From Io17-Chloro-G2 sp965226825 (GTDB lineage Bacteria; Chloroflexota; Dehalococcoidia; Lucifugimonadales; UBA3495), in contig CBDDED010000002.1 in the NCBI GenBank assembly GCA_965226825.1, positions 248,001-312,000 of the forward strand: a DNA stretch of 64,000 nucleotides. Reading direction: 5' to 3'. A program made the position numbers and the translations under genes. Positions 52,793 through 61,220 of this stretch are shown here, in pieces. The notes under the pieces were generated by a model, which worked only from the letters and a program-made list of their open reading frames with translations, made no database searches and was not told the DNA's origin. Each line of letters begins with the position of its first letter. Position 1 is the first letter of the stretch.

Positions 52793-54043
52793 ATGCCCAC
52801 CAGGGACTACTACGAGGTTCTGGGCGTTTCCAGAAACGTCAATGGCGAAGAGATTCGCAAGGCATTCCGCAAGCAGGCCTTGGAATTTCACCCGGACCGG
52901 AACAAAAACCCCGGAGCTGAAGAACAGTTCAAGGAAATCAACGAAGCCTACCAGGTACTGTCCGACTCGAAGAAACGGGCCCAATACGACGCCTACGGCC
53001 ATGCCGGCGTCAATGGAAACGGGGGGTTTGACCGCCCCTTTGAGGGTTTCGATGGATTCGGGGGATTCGGCGATATCTTCGACTCCTTTTTCGGGGACGG
53101 CTCCGGGCGCAGGACCCGCCAAGCCCAGCGGGGCGGTGACCTGGAAAGCCGCGTGGTGCTCACCTTTGCGGAATCGGTGTTCGGCGCTGAGCGGGAAGTG
53201 GACGTCGGCCGCTTGGAACGGTGTGAAAAGTGTTCCGGGGCCGGCAACGAGCCGGGAACCGCGGTAAACAACTGCGCCACCTGCCGTGGCAGCGGGCAGG
53301 TGACCCGAACTCAACGCAGCGTTTTCGGCCAGTTTGCGCAAATCACAACTTGTACCTCCTGTCAGGGATCCGGCAAGACCTTTGAAAAGCCTTGTTCCGA
53401 TTGCCGGGCTTCTGGGATGCAGCGTCGCCAGCGCAAAATTGCGGTCAAGATTCCGGCCGGCGTCGAACACGGTATGCAGGTACGCCTGACCAACGAAGGC
53501 GACATGGGAAGCAACGGGGGTCCCGCAGGGAACCTGTACGTTTCGCTAGCGGTCCGGCCCCACGAACTGTTTGAGAGGGACGGCAACGACCTGGTTTATG
53601 TTATGTCTCTCAACCTGGCAGAGGCCTCGCTCGGCGGCGCCAAGTCCATCCCCACTTTGGACGGAGAGGACCACCTGCTGAAGTTCCCACCCGGCACCCA
53701 ACCGGGGCAAGAGTTTCGTATTTCCGGCAAGGGGGTTCCTCATCTTCACGTGAACCGGCGCGGCGACCTGCGTGTCTTAACTAACTTGACTGTCCCCAGC
53801 AAACTAAATGCCCGTCAACGCGCCCTGCTGGAGGAATTTGCCCGGACCATGGGCAACTCAGATGGGGTCGTGAGCGACGAGTCCGACGAGATTCCCAATC
53901 CCGGCGCCAACGGCTCCTCGCCCAACGGAGAGGCTCAACCTACCACCGATGGAGCGGAAGGGGATTCCACCGATGGGTCGGAGAACACCGGATCGCGCAA
54001 AGAAAAGGGCTTCATCGGCCGGATTAAAGAGTCATTCGGTTAG
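52793..54043 (+). CDS. dnaJ: Chaperone DnaJ
   Basis: 416 residues. J domain (1-70) with H-P-D in E-F-H-P-D-R-N-K-N-P, then a Gly/Phe-rich linker, four zinc-finger repeats (about 145-215: C-E-K-C-S-G-A-G, C-A-T-C-R-G-S-G, C-T-S-C-Q-G-S-G, C-S-D-C-R-A-S-G; the last has Ala for Gly) and the C-terminal substrate domain. A 50-residue acidic Ser/Gly-rich tail ending K-E-K-G-F-I-G-R-I-K-E is unusual. It delivers clients to DnaK. Separated from the grpE-dnaK operon and driven by its own promoter, with a terminator downstream. Confidence 0.94.
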   Translation: MPTRDYYEVLGVSRNVNGEEIRKAFRKQALEFHPDRNKNPGAEEQFKEINEAYQVLSDSKKRAQYDAYGHAGVNGNGGFDRPFEGFDGFGGFGDIFDSFFGDGSGRRTRQAQRGGDLESRVVLTFAESVFGAEREVDVGRLERCEKCSGAGNEPGTAVNNCATCRGSGQVTRTQRSVFGQFAQITTCTSCQGSGKTFEKPCSDCRASGMQRRQRKIAVKIPAGVEHGMQVRLTNEGDMGSNGGPAGNLYVSLAVRPHELFERDGNDLVYVMSLNLAEASLGGAKSIPTLDGEDHLLKFPPGTQPGQEFRISGKGVPHLHVNRRGDLRVLTNLTVPSKLNARQRALLEEFARTMGNSDGVVSDESDEIPNPGANGSSPNGEAQPTTDGAEGDSTDGSENTGSRKEKGFIGRIKESFG

Positions 54044-54119
54044 ACCCTCCAATTCCATGAACAAACGGTCGAACGAACCACCCGTCCAGCATCATCCCGG
54101 CGCCTCCCGGAACACTACA

Positions 54120-54155
54120 CCCGGCCCGCAAGCCTCCAGGGGCCGGGTCTTTTAT
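54120..54155 (+). terminator. Rho-independent terminator after dnaJ
   Basis: CCCGGCCC (54120-54127) pairs with GGGCCGGG (54140-54147), followed by TCTTTTATT. It lies 77 bp after dnaJ and just before the prmA start. Confidence 0.85.
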
Positions 54156-54169
54156 TGCACAGGAGACCA

Positions 54170-55035
54170 GTGACCTGGCAAGAAATCAGCATCAAAGCCC
54201 CCCACGAGTACGTAGAACCATCTCCTACCTATTCTCCCGCTACGGTCATGGCCTGGCCATGGAACCATCGGGGCCGGAGCATGTGATCCTGAGAACCTAT
54301 TTGACCACGACCTCCAAGCAGCGGTTGGCGAGGATTGAAGTCGGAGTCAAATTGATCAACGCCCTGGAAGACATAGGGCAGTTGACTTACACACCGCTGG
54401 AGGGCGGCGATGACTGGGAAAACGCCTGGAAATCTCACTTCTCTCTGCTGGAAGTAGGCAAGCGCATAGTAATCAAGCCCTCCTGGGTCGAACACACGCC
54501 GGAGCCGGGGCAGGTGGTCATAGAAATGGACCCGGGCATGGCCTTCGGCACCGGGTTCCATCCGACAACCTATGGTTGCCTCGAAGCCCTGGAGGAACTG
54601 GTTGAACCAGGCATGACGGTTCTGGACCTGGGCACCGGTTCGGGAATCCTCAGCGTGACTGCATTGACACTGGGAGCGGACCGGGCGGTTGCGCTGGACA
54701 TCGACCCGCAGGCGATTCGAGCCGCCAGACAGAATTTCCGACGCGCGCGCATCCAGCGTAGGGTGTCCTTGGCCCTGGGCTCCATACCCCATCCACTGGC
54801 CAAGCCCGGCCAATTCGACATTGCGGTAGCCAACATATCCCAGCGAGCAGTCTGCGAAAGGGCTCCCTTCCTGGCGCCGGTCTTGAAACCGGGAGGGTCC
54901 CTGGTCGCATCGGGGTTTTTGCAAACCCAGGCCTCCGAAGTTGAGGATTCCCTGGGAGCGCTGGGGTTTCAAGTGGTGAACCGGGCGCCCAGAGAAGACT
55001 GGGTTACCCTGGTTTTCCGTGAGGCTTCCGGCTAG
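54170..55035 (+). pseudogene. prmA: Ribosomal protein L11 methyltransferase PrmA, one-base frameshift
   Basis: GTG 54170 (AGGAGA upstream) begins T-W-Q-E-I-S-I-K-A-P-H-E-Y-V-E-P, the normal PrmA N-terminus. The sequence then continues only in the next frame from 54220 as I-S-Y-L-F-S-R-Y-G, the expected following residues. One base is missing at about 54218-54220. The rest is intact: F-G-T-G-F-H-P-T-T, the SAM motif V-L-D-L-G-T-G-S-G-I-L-S and a C-terminal strand V-T-L-V-F-R-E. PrmA trimethylates ribosomal protein L11. A C6 run lies 17 bases before the break. An assembly or sequencing error is as likely as a real mutation; a shorter protein from ATG 54259 would lack the L11-binding start. Confidence 0.85.
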
Positions 55036-55421
55036 ATTCCTCCCGGCTAGCAGACCCGTCATTCCAGTCGCAACTGAAACTCGGAAAGCCCTCTTCGGGA
55101 CCACCACGCACCCACACGCGGCACGCCTCCGCCATTGCGCACGAAAGAGGCTCTGGATTCCCGGCGTGAGTTGGAATCAGAGGGGCAGCAGTGCGCGGTT
55201 TCTCAAACCAACCGCCCCACGGTCGTTAGGCGGGGACTGTTCGGAAACGGCTCTAGCGGTTTTAAATGGGATTGCGCCGACTGCTGGCACATTGGTGTAC
55301 ACGGGGCCAGTTCGGTATGTTAGAATGCCTCTGCCCACCGGTCATAACCTGCTACCAGTGAACCGCACGTCGTTGCGGGATTTCACAGTTTACTGTGACC
55401 GGCGCCCGAGCAGCAGAATAG
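55036..55421. other. 386-bp spacer with degenerate dispersed repeat
   Basis: No gene seen. A diverged copy of the dispersed element is at 55145-55178 (GAGGCTCTGGATTCCCGGCG). A TTAGAAT-like -10 box near 55320 may serve the HAD gene. Confidence 0.4.
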
Positions 55422-56159
55422 ATGATCAAATTAATATCATTTGATTTCTACAACACACTGGCCAGATTCTGGCCGCCCTTGGACACTATTCAGCAGTCCG
55501 CCTGCCGGGAGTTAGGGCTGAACGTTTCCAAGGCAGGGATTGACGAGGGTTACGCGGTAGCCGATGTGTTTTTCAACGCGGAAAACGCCCGCCGTTCCCT
55601 TTCCGACCGCACCGAAGCAGAACGGTTGGACTTCTTCGCCGAATACGAGCAGATACTCTTGAAAACTGCCGGGCTTTCGGTCTCCCGAGAACTAGCCAAG
55701 CAAGTCTGGCAAATGGCGATTGTCGCTCCCAAGGACTTCATCGCCTTTGATGACACCATACCCGCCCTGGCAGCCCTCAAGAAAAAAGGCTATTACCTTG
55801 GGGTACTGTCTAACCTGCGAAGGGACATGGCGCACATGTGCTCCAACCTTGGCATGGCACCCTACCTGGATTTTTGCATCAATTCCGAAGAGGCAGGCGC
55901 TGAAAAGCCCTACCCGGAGTTGTTCTTGGCCGCATTGGAACGAGTTTCCGCCACACCGGAGGAAACGGTCCACGTGGGCGACCAATATAGAGCAGACGTT
56001 TTAGGCGCGCGGGGCGTGGGCATGCATGCCGTCCTCATCGACCGGGGCGGTTGGCAACAAGACATCAAGGATTGCGCCCGGATCGCCGGCCTTGACGAGT
56101 TGGGCGCCCTTCTGGAGGACGCTCCGGCTTCTCTGACGTTCAACAGCCATGACGCCTGA
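55422..56159 (+). CDS. HAD family hydrolase
   Basis: 245 residues of the haloacid dehalogenase superfamily. Motif I is F-D-F-Y-N-T-L (residues 8-14); its nucleophile is Asp9, while the usual second Asp is Tyr. Motif II is L-S-N-L-R (about 130), motif III K-P-Y-P-E (about 165), and motif IV H-V-G-D-Q-Y-R-A-D (about 185). The Tyr in place of the acid/base Asp is seen in dehalogenase-type (L-2-haloacid) enzymes and in some other HADs, so it may not be a phosphatase. The cap is helical. It precedes the selenoprotein gene by 146 bp. Confidence 0.85.
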   Translation: MIKLISFDFYNTLARFWPPLDTIQQSACRELGLNVSKAGIDEGYAVADVFFNAENARRSLSDRTEAERLDFFAEYEQILLKTAGLSVSRELAKQVWQMAIVAPKDFIAFDDTIPALAALKKKGYYLGVLSNLRRDMAHMCSNLGMAPYLDFCINSEEAGAEKPYPELFLAALERVSATPEETVHVGDQYRADVLGARGVGMHAVLIDRGGWQQDIKDCARIAGLDELGALLEDAPASLTFNSHDA

Positions 56160-56305
56160 TTCGGCTAACCCAGTTCGGCATTCAACCTTCCGCCGGGTGG
56201 ACTCTTACACCTCACCCGTCCCGAATGCTTATCGGCGGCCTTGGCCCACTGGTTGGTCATTTCCGCCCGGACGGCCCCCAAAGCAGACATCATAGGAGTT
56301 GCACC

Positions 56306-56956
56306 ATGACCGCACAGGCGCAGCCAAGCGAAAATTCGGCGGCCCCGGTTCGAGTGGCCCTGTGGTACGACTACATTTGACCCTGGTGCTATGTCGGCCT
56401 GGAGAGGGTCGAAAAATTGGCCCAGGAATACGACATTACCGTTGAGGGGCGAGCATACCTCCTGCGGCCGGATACACCTAAGGAGGGAAACCCGCGTGGC
56501 CCGCGGCCGGGCGAGACTGAGGACGAACTATCCTCACCGCTGCGTGACTACGCCAAGGAAGCCGGTCTGATAATGCGGCCTCCAAGGGTTACTCCCAACA
56601 CCATGCGCATACTGGAAGCCACCGAGCACGCTCAACAGCAGGGCAAATTCATGGAGTTCCACCGGGCAGCCTACCGCGCCTTTTGGGAAGACCGGAAAGA
56701 CCTGGGCGACCTTTCGGTGATTGGGGAAGTAGCTGAGGAGGTCAACCTGGATTCCTCGGAATTGATAGCCCGGTTGGAAAGCGGCCACTACACTGACACC
56801 GTAATGGGACAGTACCAGGAAGCCTTGCAGCATGGCATTCGAGGCATACCCACTTTCCTGGTGGGAAATCTGATGTTTACCGGCGCGCATCCCTACGAGA
56901 TATTCCAAACCGCTATGAGCCGGGTGTTGGGCAAAGAGGAATCTCCTCAGGACTAA
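56306..56956 (+). CDS. DsbA/FrnE-family selenoprotein with UPWC active site
   Basis: 216 residues when the TGA at 56378-56380 (codon 25) is read as selenocysteine. The frame runs L-W-Y-D-Y-I-U25-P-W-C28-Y-V-G-L-E-R, the usual C-P-W-C active site of the FrnE/2-hydroxychromene-isomerase branch of DsbA with Sec in the first position. The remaining protein has the helical insert and the cis-Pro loop G-I-R-G-I-P-T-F-L-V-G typical of the family. An ATG at 56306 follows GGAG. Without Sec only a fragment lacking the redox site would be made. It probably acts as a cytosolic thiol oxidoreductase or isomerase. A true in-frame stop causing a pseudogene is the alternative; the exact alignment to Cys argues against it. 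Confidence 0.88.
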
Positions 56957-57037
56957 CTACGAACTCCACCCCAATCTCGGGGCCCAAGCCAATTTCCGGC
57001 CCTACGCCAATCTCCGGCGGCGATGTGGACAAAAAAA

Positions 57038-57072
57038 AGAGCCCTTCCCGAAATGGAAGGGCTCTTTTTTTG
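57038..57072. terminator. Bidirectional terminator between convergent genes
   Basis: AGAGCCCTTCC (57038-57048) and GGAAGGGCTCT (57055-57065) form a perfect 11-bp stem with a CGAAAT loop, flanked by A8 on the left and T7 on the right. Confidence 0.92.
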
Positions 57073-57118
57073 GGCCGGTTGTTAGCAGCGACCGGGATGT
57101 TTACCGCATCATAAGGAT

Positions 57119-59041
57119 TTAGTCGTCGTTCCCCGTCGCCGGCACCGCCACCTCGCTGGACCTCGCCTCCGCCGGAGTATCGGCAGTGCTCAGGCCATAG
57201 TTGATAGCGTAAAGCCGAGAATACACGCCGCCCCGGGACAACAACTCCTCGTGTTTGCCAACTTCCATCACCTGGCCGCCTTGCAGCACAACGATCTTGT
57301 CGGCATTCCGGATAGTGGAGAGACGGTGGGCGATTACAATGGACGTCCGGCCTCTCAACACTTCTCTGAGGGCATTTTGTATCAGAATTTCGGTATGGGT
57401 GTCGATGCTGGCGGTGGCCTCGTCCAGCACGATGATTCTGGGGTTGCCCACCACCGCTCGGGCGAAGCTCAGCAATTGCCGCTGCCCGATGCTCAGGTTG
57501 TTGCCCCTTTCCGCCAGAACGTTATCGTAATTGCCGTCCAGGGCCATGATAAAGTCGTGTGCGCCCACCGCGGTGGCCGCGGCAATCACGTCCTCGTGGG
57601 TAGCGGTCTCGCAGTTGTAGCGGATGTTCTCCTTGACCGTCCCCGAGAACAGGTAGGGCTCCTGCAGCACCATGCTCATCTGGCTTACCAGAGACAGGCG
57701 CTTTACGTCCTTGATATTGTGATCATCAACCTTGATGGCTCCCTGGGTGACATCTGCGAAACGGCTGAGCAGGGTGACGAAGGTTGACTTGCCGGCGCCG
57801 GTCGGTCCCACCAGAGCTACGGTTTCGCCGGGTGAAAAGTGCAGGTTCACGTCCTTCAGCACATCGACATCTTTTACGTAGTGGAAGTAGACGCCTTCGA
57901 ACTTAACGTCGCCTTGAACCGTGGGCATGTCAATAGCGTCGTCGGCATCCTTGACCTCAGGGGAGAGGTCAAGCAACTCGAAGATGCGCAGTCCCGCGGC
58001 CATGGCCCTCTGGAGTTGACTGTATTGCATGGTCAAATGGCGTATTGGTTCGAAGAACCGTTGGATCCACAATGCAAAGGCGACCAATACGCCCCATTCC
58101 AGGGCGCTGCCCACAACCATGGAGCCGCCGAGGACAATTAGGATTCCCATGGCGAGTCCGGTCAGCATCTCAACCAAGGGCTGCAAGCCTCCCGAATACC
58201 GACTGGCCTGCATGTTGGCGTCCAGGTGCTCGTAGTTTAGCTCGTCAAAATGCCGAAGGTTTTCATCCTGGCGGTTCAGGCTTTCCACCACTCGAATGCC
58301 GGTGATGTTCTGATTGTACTCGCCGTTAACCATGGCAATCGCCCGCCGAATTCGAATGAAAGACCGCCGGGCGAACTTCTGCCAGTAGGCCAACACCAGG
58401 AACAGAATAGGCATAACACACATGGTGATCAGAGCGAGCTGCCAGTCAATAATCAACATGGCGATGACAATTCCCACCAAACTGAGAACGTCGGCGAAAC
58501 TTTGCACCATCAACTCGAACAGTTCCTGCAGCTGGAGAACGTCGCTCTGGCTGCGCGACATAATCCGACCCACCGGGGTCCGGTGGAAGAACGACGGCGA
58601 CAGGGTCTGCAAGTGGTTAAACATTTCGGTGCGCAGAGTGTACAAAATACCCTGCCCAACCCGGGGCATGAAGACAAACTGGAGATAGTTAGAGGCAAAG
58701 TGGATGAGAATTATGATCAAAAACCCCACGGCAATCATATGCAGGCCGTTGGAATTGCCTTCGTTGATGTAGTTGTTGATGCCCAGCATCAGCATCAACG
58801 GAATGGCCACATTGGCCGCCGTGTAAACAATCACAGCCAAGAGGCTGAGGGTGGCGTCTTTTTTGTAGGGTTTGATATACCGGCTGAGCCGCATAACCAC
58901 TTTGTGGTCGTATGCGCTGCCGACTACGCCTTCGTCGGTAAGGTTATCCATTGTGGGGGAATTCATCCCGCCGGACTGCAGGCCCCTTTGGCCGCCGAGC
59001 ATTCCGCCGAACCCACCCCCGAATCCGCCTCCGCCTCTCAT
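57119..59041 (-). CDS. ABC exporter half-transporter, catalytic-site subunit
   Basis: 640 residues: Gly-rich N-terminus (1-25), six-helix exporter domain (about 55-340) and ATPase. Walker A is G-P-T-G-A-G-K-S (about 415), Walker B V-L-D-E-A-T-A-S-I-D with the catalytic Glu. Its signature is L-S-I-G-Q in place of L-S-G-G-Q. Together with its partner this reproduces the asymmetric TM287/288-type heterodimer: this subunit supplies the good Walker B and the weak signature. Cargo is probably lipid or drug. It starts right where the partner ends (no gap), with a shared terminator at the 3' end. Confidence 0.92.
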   Translation of the reverse strand: MRGGGGFGGGFGGMLGGQRGLQSGGMNSPTMDNLTDEGVVGSAYDHKVVMRLSRYIKPYKKDATLSLLAVIVYTAANVAIPLMLMLGINNYINEGNSNGLHMIAVGFLIIILIHFASNYLQFVFMPRVGQGILYTLRTEMFNHLQTLSPSFFHRTPVGRIMSRSQSDVLQLQELFELMVQSFADVLSLVGIVIAMLIIDWQLALITMCVMPILFLVLAYWQKFARRSFIRIRRAIAMVNGEYNQNITGIRVVESLNRQDENLRHFDELNYEHLDANMQASRYSGGLQPLVEMLTGLAMGILIVLGGSMVVGSALEWGVLVAFALWIQRFFEPIRHLTMQYSQLQRAMAAGLRIFELLDLSPEVKDADDAIDMPTVQGDVKFEGVYFHYVKDVDVLKDVNLHFSPGETVALVGPTGAGKSTFVTLLSRFADVTQGAIKVDDHNIKDVKRLSLVSQMSMVLQEPYLFSGTVKENIRYNCETATHEDVIAAATAVGAHDFIMALDGNYDNVLAERGNNLSIGQRQLLSFARAVVGNPRIIVLDEATASIDTHTEILIQNALREVLRGRTSIVIAHRLSTIRNADKIVVLQGGQVMEVGKHEELLSRGGVYSRLYAINYGLSTADTPAEARSSEVAVPATGNDD

Positions 59042-60877
59042 TTAATCATCTCCTCCGTCGTCCCCAATCAGGGCCGCGTCCAGCAAGACCTCTTCCTGGG
59101 GCCGAAGTTGAAGTTCGTAGATGTCTTTGTAGGTCGCGCCCAAGGCCATTAACTCGTCGTGGTTGCCTCGTTCGACTACCTGGCCGTCCTTAAGCACCAG
59201 AATAATGTCCGCCTGTCGTACGGAACTCAACCGGTGGGCGATCACGAAAGTGGTCCGTCCTTTTATCACTTCGGTCATGGCCCGGTGGATTTGCCTTTCC
59301 GTCTCCACGTCCACGCTGGAGGTGGAGTCATCCAAGATCAACACCGGGGGGTCTATCAGAATTGTACGGGCGATGGACAGACGTTGTTTTTGACCTCCCG
59401 ACAATGTCGCCCCGCGTTCTCCCACCCAGGTCTCATAGTCAAAGGGAAGCCCTTCAATTTGGTCATGTAGCTGGGCGACTTTGGCGGCCTGGATGACATC
59501 TTCCAAAGAGGCGTCGGAAGCGCCGTAAGCAATGTTGTCTTTCACCGTGGCGCTAAACAGATAAACATCCTGCTGAACGATTCCAACGTTGCGCCGCAGG
59601 GACGCCAGGGTAAAGTCCTGAATATCGATGCCGTCGATGGTGATGCGCCCACCGGTTACGGCGTAGAAACGGGGCAGGAGATTGACTATGGTGCTTTTAC
59701 CGCTGCCCGGGGCGCCCAGCAAGGCGACCACCGCTCCGGGAGGAACGTCAATGTCGACGTTCCGGAGGGCTGGGGTGTCCCGGTCGTAGGAGAAAGAGAC
59801 GTTTTCGAACCTGACATGGCCTTCCGCCCGTCCCATGTCCCGGGCTTCGGGTTTTTCCTCCACCGGGGACCGGGCATCCAAAACGTCGTAGATACGTTCT
59901 CCGGATGAAATGGCCCGGGAGAACGTAGCAATAACAAAGGCCGACATGCGTATGGGGAACACCAATTGCCCCATGTACAGCACAAACTTGGTCATATCGC
60001 CGGCGTCGAGGCTTCCGTTGATTACCTGCAAACCACCGAACCACATGATGAATCCCAGCGCCAGGGTGAAATAGAGGGTAATCCATGCGCTGTTGATGCC
60101 CATGATCCGTTCATTCTGGTAGTACTCCACTCGCAGTTCGCGAGCCTTGGCGTCGTACTTCTTTTTTTCGTAATCCTCCGACGCGAACGCCTTAACCACG
60201 TGTATCCCGGAGAGGTTTTCCTGGAGCACGGTGACCAGTTCGCCCATTATTTCCTGGGAACGGAGCCACATGATCCGAAGCCGCAGCAATGTCGTGGTTG
60301 ACCGACCCACCAGGAAGGGCAGGAAAATCAGACTGAGCAGGGCCAATTGCCAGTGCATGAACGCCAGGATAACGGATATAGCCGCAACCCTTGCGACCAC
60401 CTCAGTGGAACGAACCATCCCCATCATTACGAAACGACGGATGGCCTCCACGTCGGCAGTGGCTTTGGAGTATAGGTTGCCGGTGTGTTCCTTGTCATGA
60501 AACGCAAAGCTTAGGTGCTGGAGCTTGTCGTACATGAGGTTACGATAGTCGTATGCAACCTTCTGAGCCAAGGAGTCGCTGGTATAGGTGCGCGCGAAAT
60601 CGAAGAAACCCCGGAACAGGCTGGCCGCCAGCAGTATGGCGGCTGCGCCCCACAACGAGGTTTCGAGGATTCCAACCACATCAACCCGCGCCTCTGCCAA
60701 ATTGGCCACAGGAATGATGGTTCCACCCTCATTGGTCACTACGGCGTTAACTGTTTCCCCCAGCATCCACGGGATTGCCAGGGCAAAACCGATACTGAAA
60801 GCAAACGTCAAATATGAAAGGACAAAGCGGAAATTGTACCGCCAGGTCATTTTTATGATTCGAATCAGGATTGACAT
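59042..60877 (-). CDS. ABC exporter half-transporter, degenerate-site subunit
   Basis: 611 residues: six-helix exporter domain (about 15-310) and ATPase with Walker A G-A-P-G-S-G-K-S-T (about 394), canonical signature L-S-G-G-Q-K-Q-R, and Walker B L-I-L-D-D-S-T-S-S-V-D. In the last motif an Asp replaces the catalytic Glu, marking the non-hydrolysing site of a heterodimeric exporter. It is the first gene of the pair; a TTGGTT-T-AACCAA palindrome lies 63 bp upstream of its start. Confidence 0.92.
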   Translation of the reverse strand: MSILIRIIKMTWRYNFRFVLSYLTFAFSIGFALAIPWMLGETVNAVVTNEGGTIIPVANLAEARVDVVGILETSLWGAAAILLAASLFRGFFDFARTYTSDSLAQKVAYDYRNLMYDKLQHLSFAFHDKEHTGNLYSKATADVEAIRRFVMMGMVRSTEVVARVAAISVILAFMHWQLALLSLIFLPFLVGRSTTTLLRLRIMWLRSQEIMGELVTVLQENLSGIHVVKAFASEDYEKKKYDAKARELRVEYYQNERIMGINSAWITLYFTLALGFIMWFGGLQVINGSLDAGDMTKFVLYMGQLVFPIRMSAFVIATFSRAISSGERIYDVLDARSPVEEKPEARDMGRAEGHVRFENVSFSYDRDTPALRNVDIDVPPGAVVALLGAPGSGKSTIVNLLPRFYAVTGGRITIDGIDIQDFTLASLRRNVGIVQQDVYLFSATVKDNIAYGASDASLEDVIQAAKVAQLHDQIEGLPFDYETWVGERGATLSGGQKQRLSIARTILIDPPVLILDDSTSSVDVETERQIHRAMTEVIKGRTTFVIAHRLSSVRQADIILVLKDGQVVERGNHDELMALGATYKDIYELQLRPQEEVLLDAALIGDDGGDD

Positions 60878-61220
60878 TTATTTGCTTGCGCTACTCCCTC
60901 CAAGGGTGAAACTAGAATAACCGAGGCCTTGAGAAACCCTTGGTTTAACCAAAAAATATCCCTTGGTGAGATACCGAAGGGGACCGGAAGTTGCCAAATA
61001 TGCGGCGCTTGGGGAAGGGAAGCACGAAGAACAACGCCGGGTGTTTGCCTCCCGTGATTTACCATCGCCGAGATTATCACAAAATGATATGCGGGTCAAT
61101 TCAAGATCGAGGCGATTACCCGCTGGCTCGACGCCCCGGATTCGGATACGGCTTGCGGGTCCAGGTTCCCTGGGTAATTGGCACAGACAACGTCCAAAGC
61201 GCCCCCGGGACGGGCGGGCA
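60878..61220. other. 343-bp spacer upstream of the ABC exporter operon
   Basis: Holds the 13-bp palindrome at 60940-60952. No gene is convincing on either strand. Confidence 0.45.
60940..60952. promoter_or_regulatory. Palindrome upstream of ABC exporter operon
   Basis: TTGGTT-T-AACCAA is a perfect dyad, 63 bp before the ATG of the first exporter gene. It could be a regulator binding site; no regulator gene is adjacent. Confidence 0.35.

Noticed and set aside
58250..59152. + strand 300-codon frame opposite the ABC exporter gene
   Set aside because: Low-complexity His/Gln/Asn-rich translation typical of an antisense shadow; the minus strand has full ABC exporter motifs.
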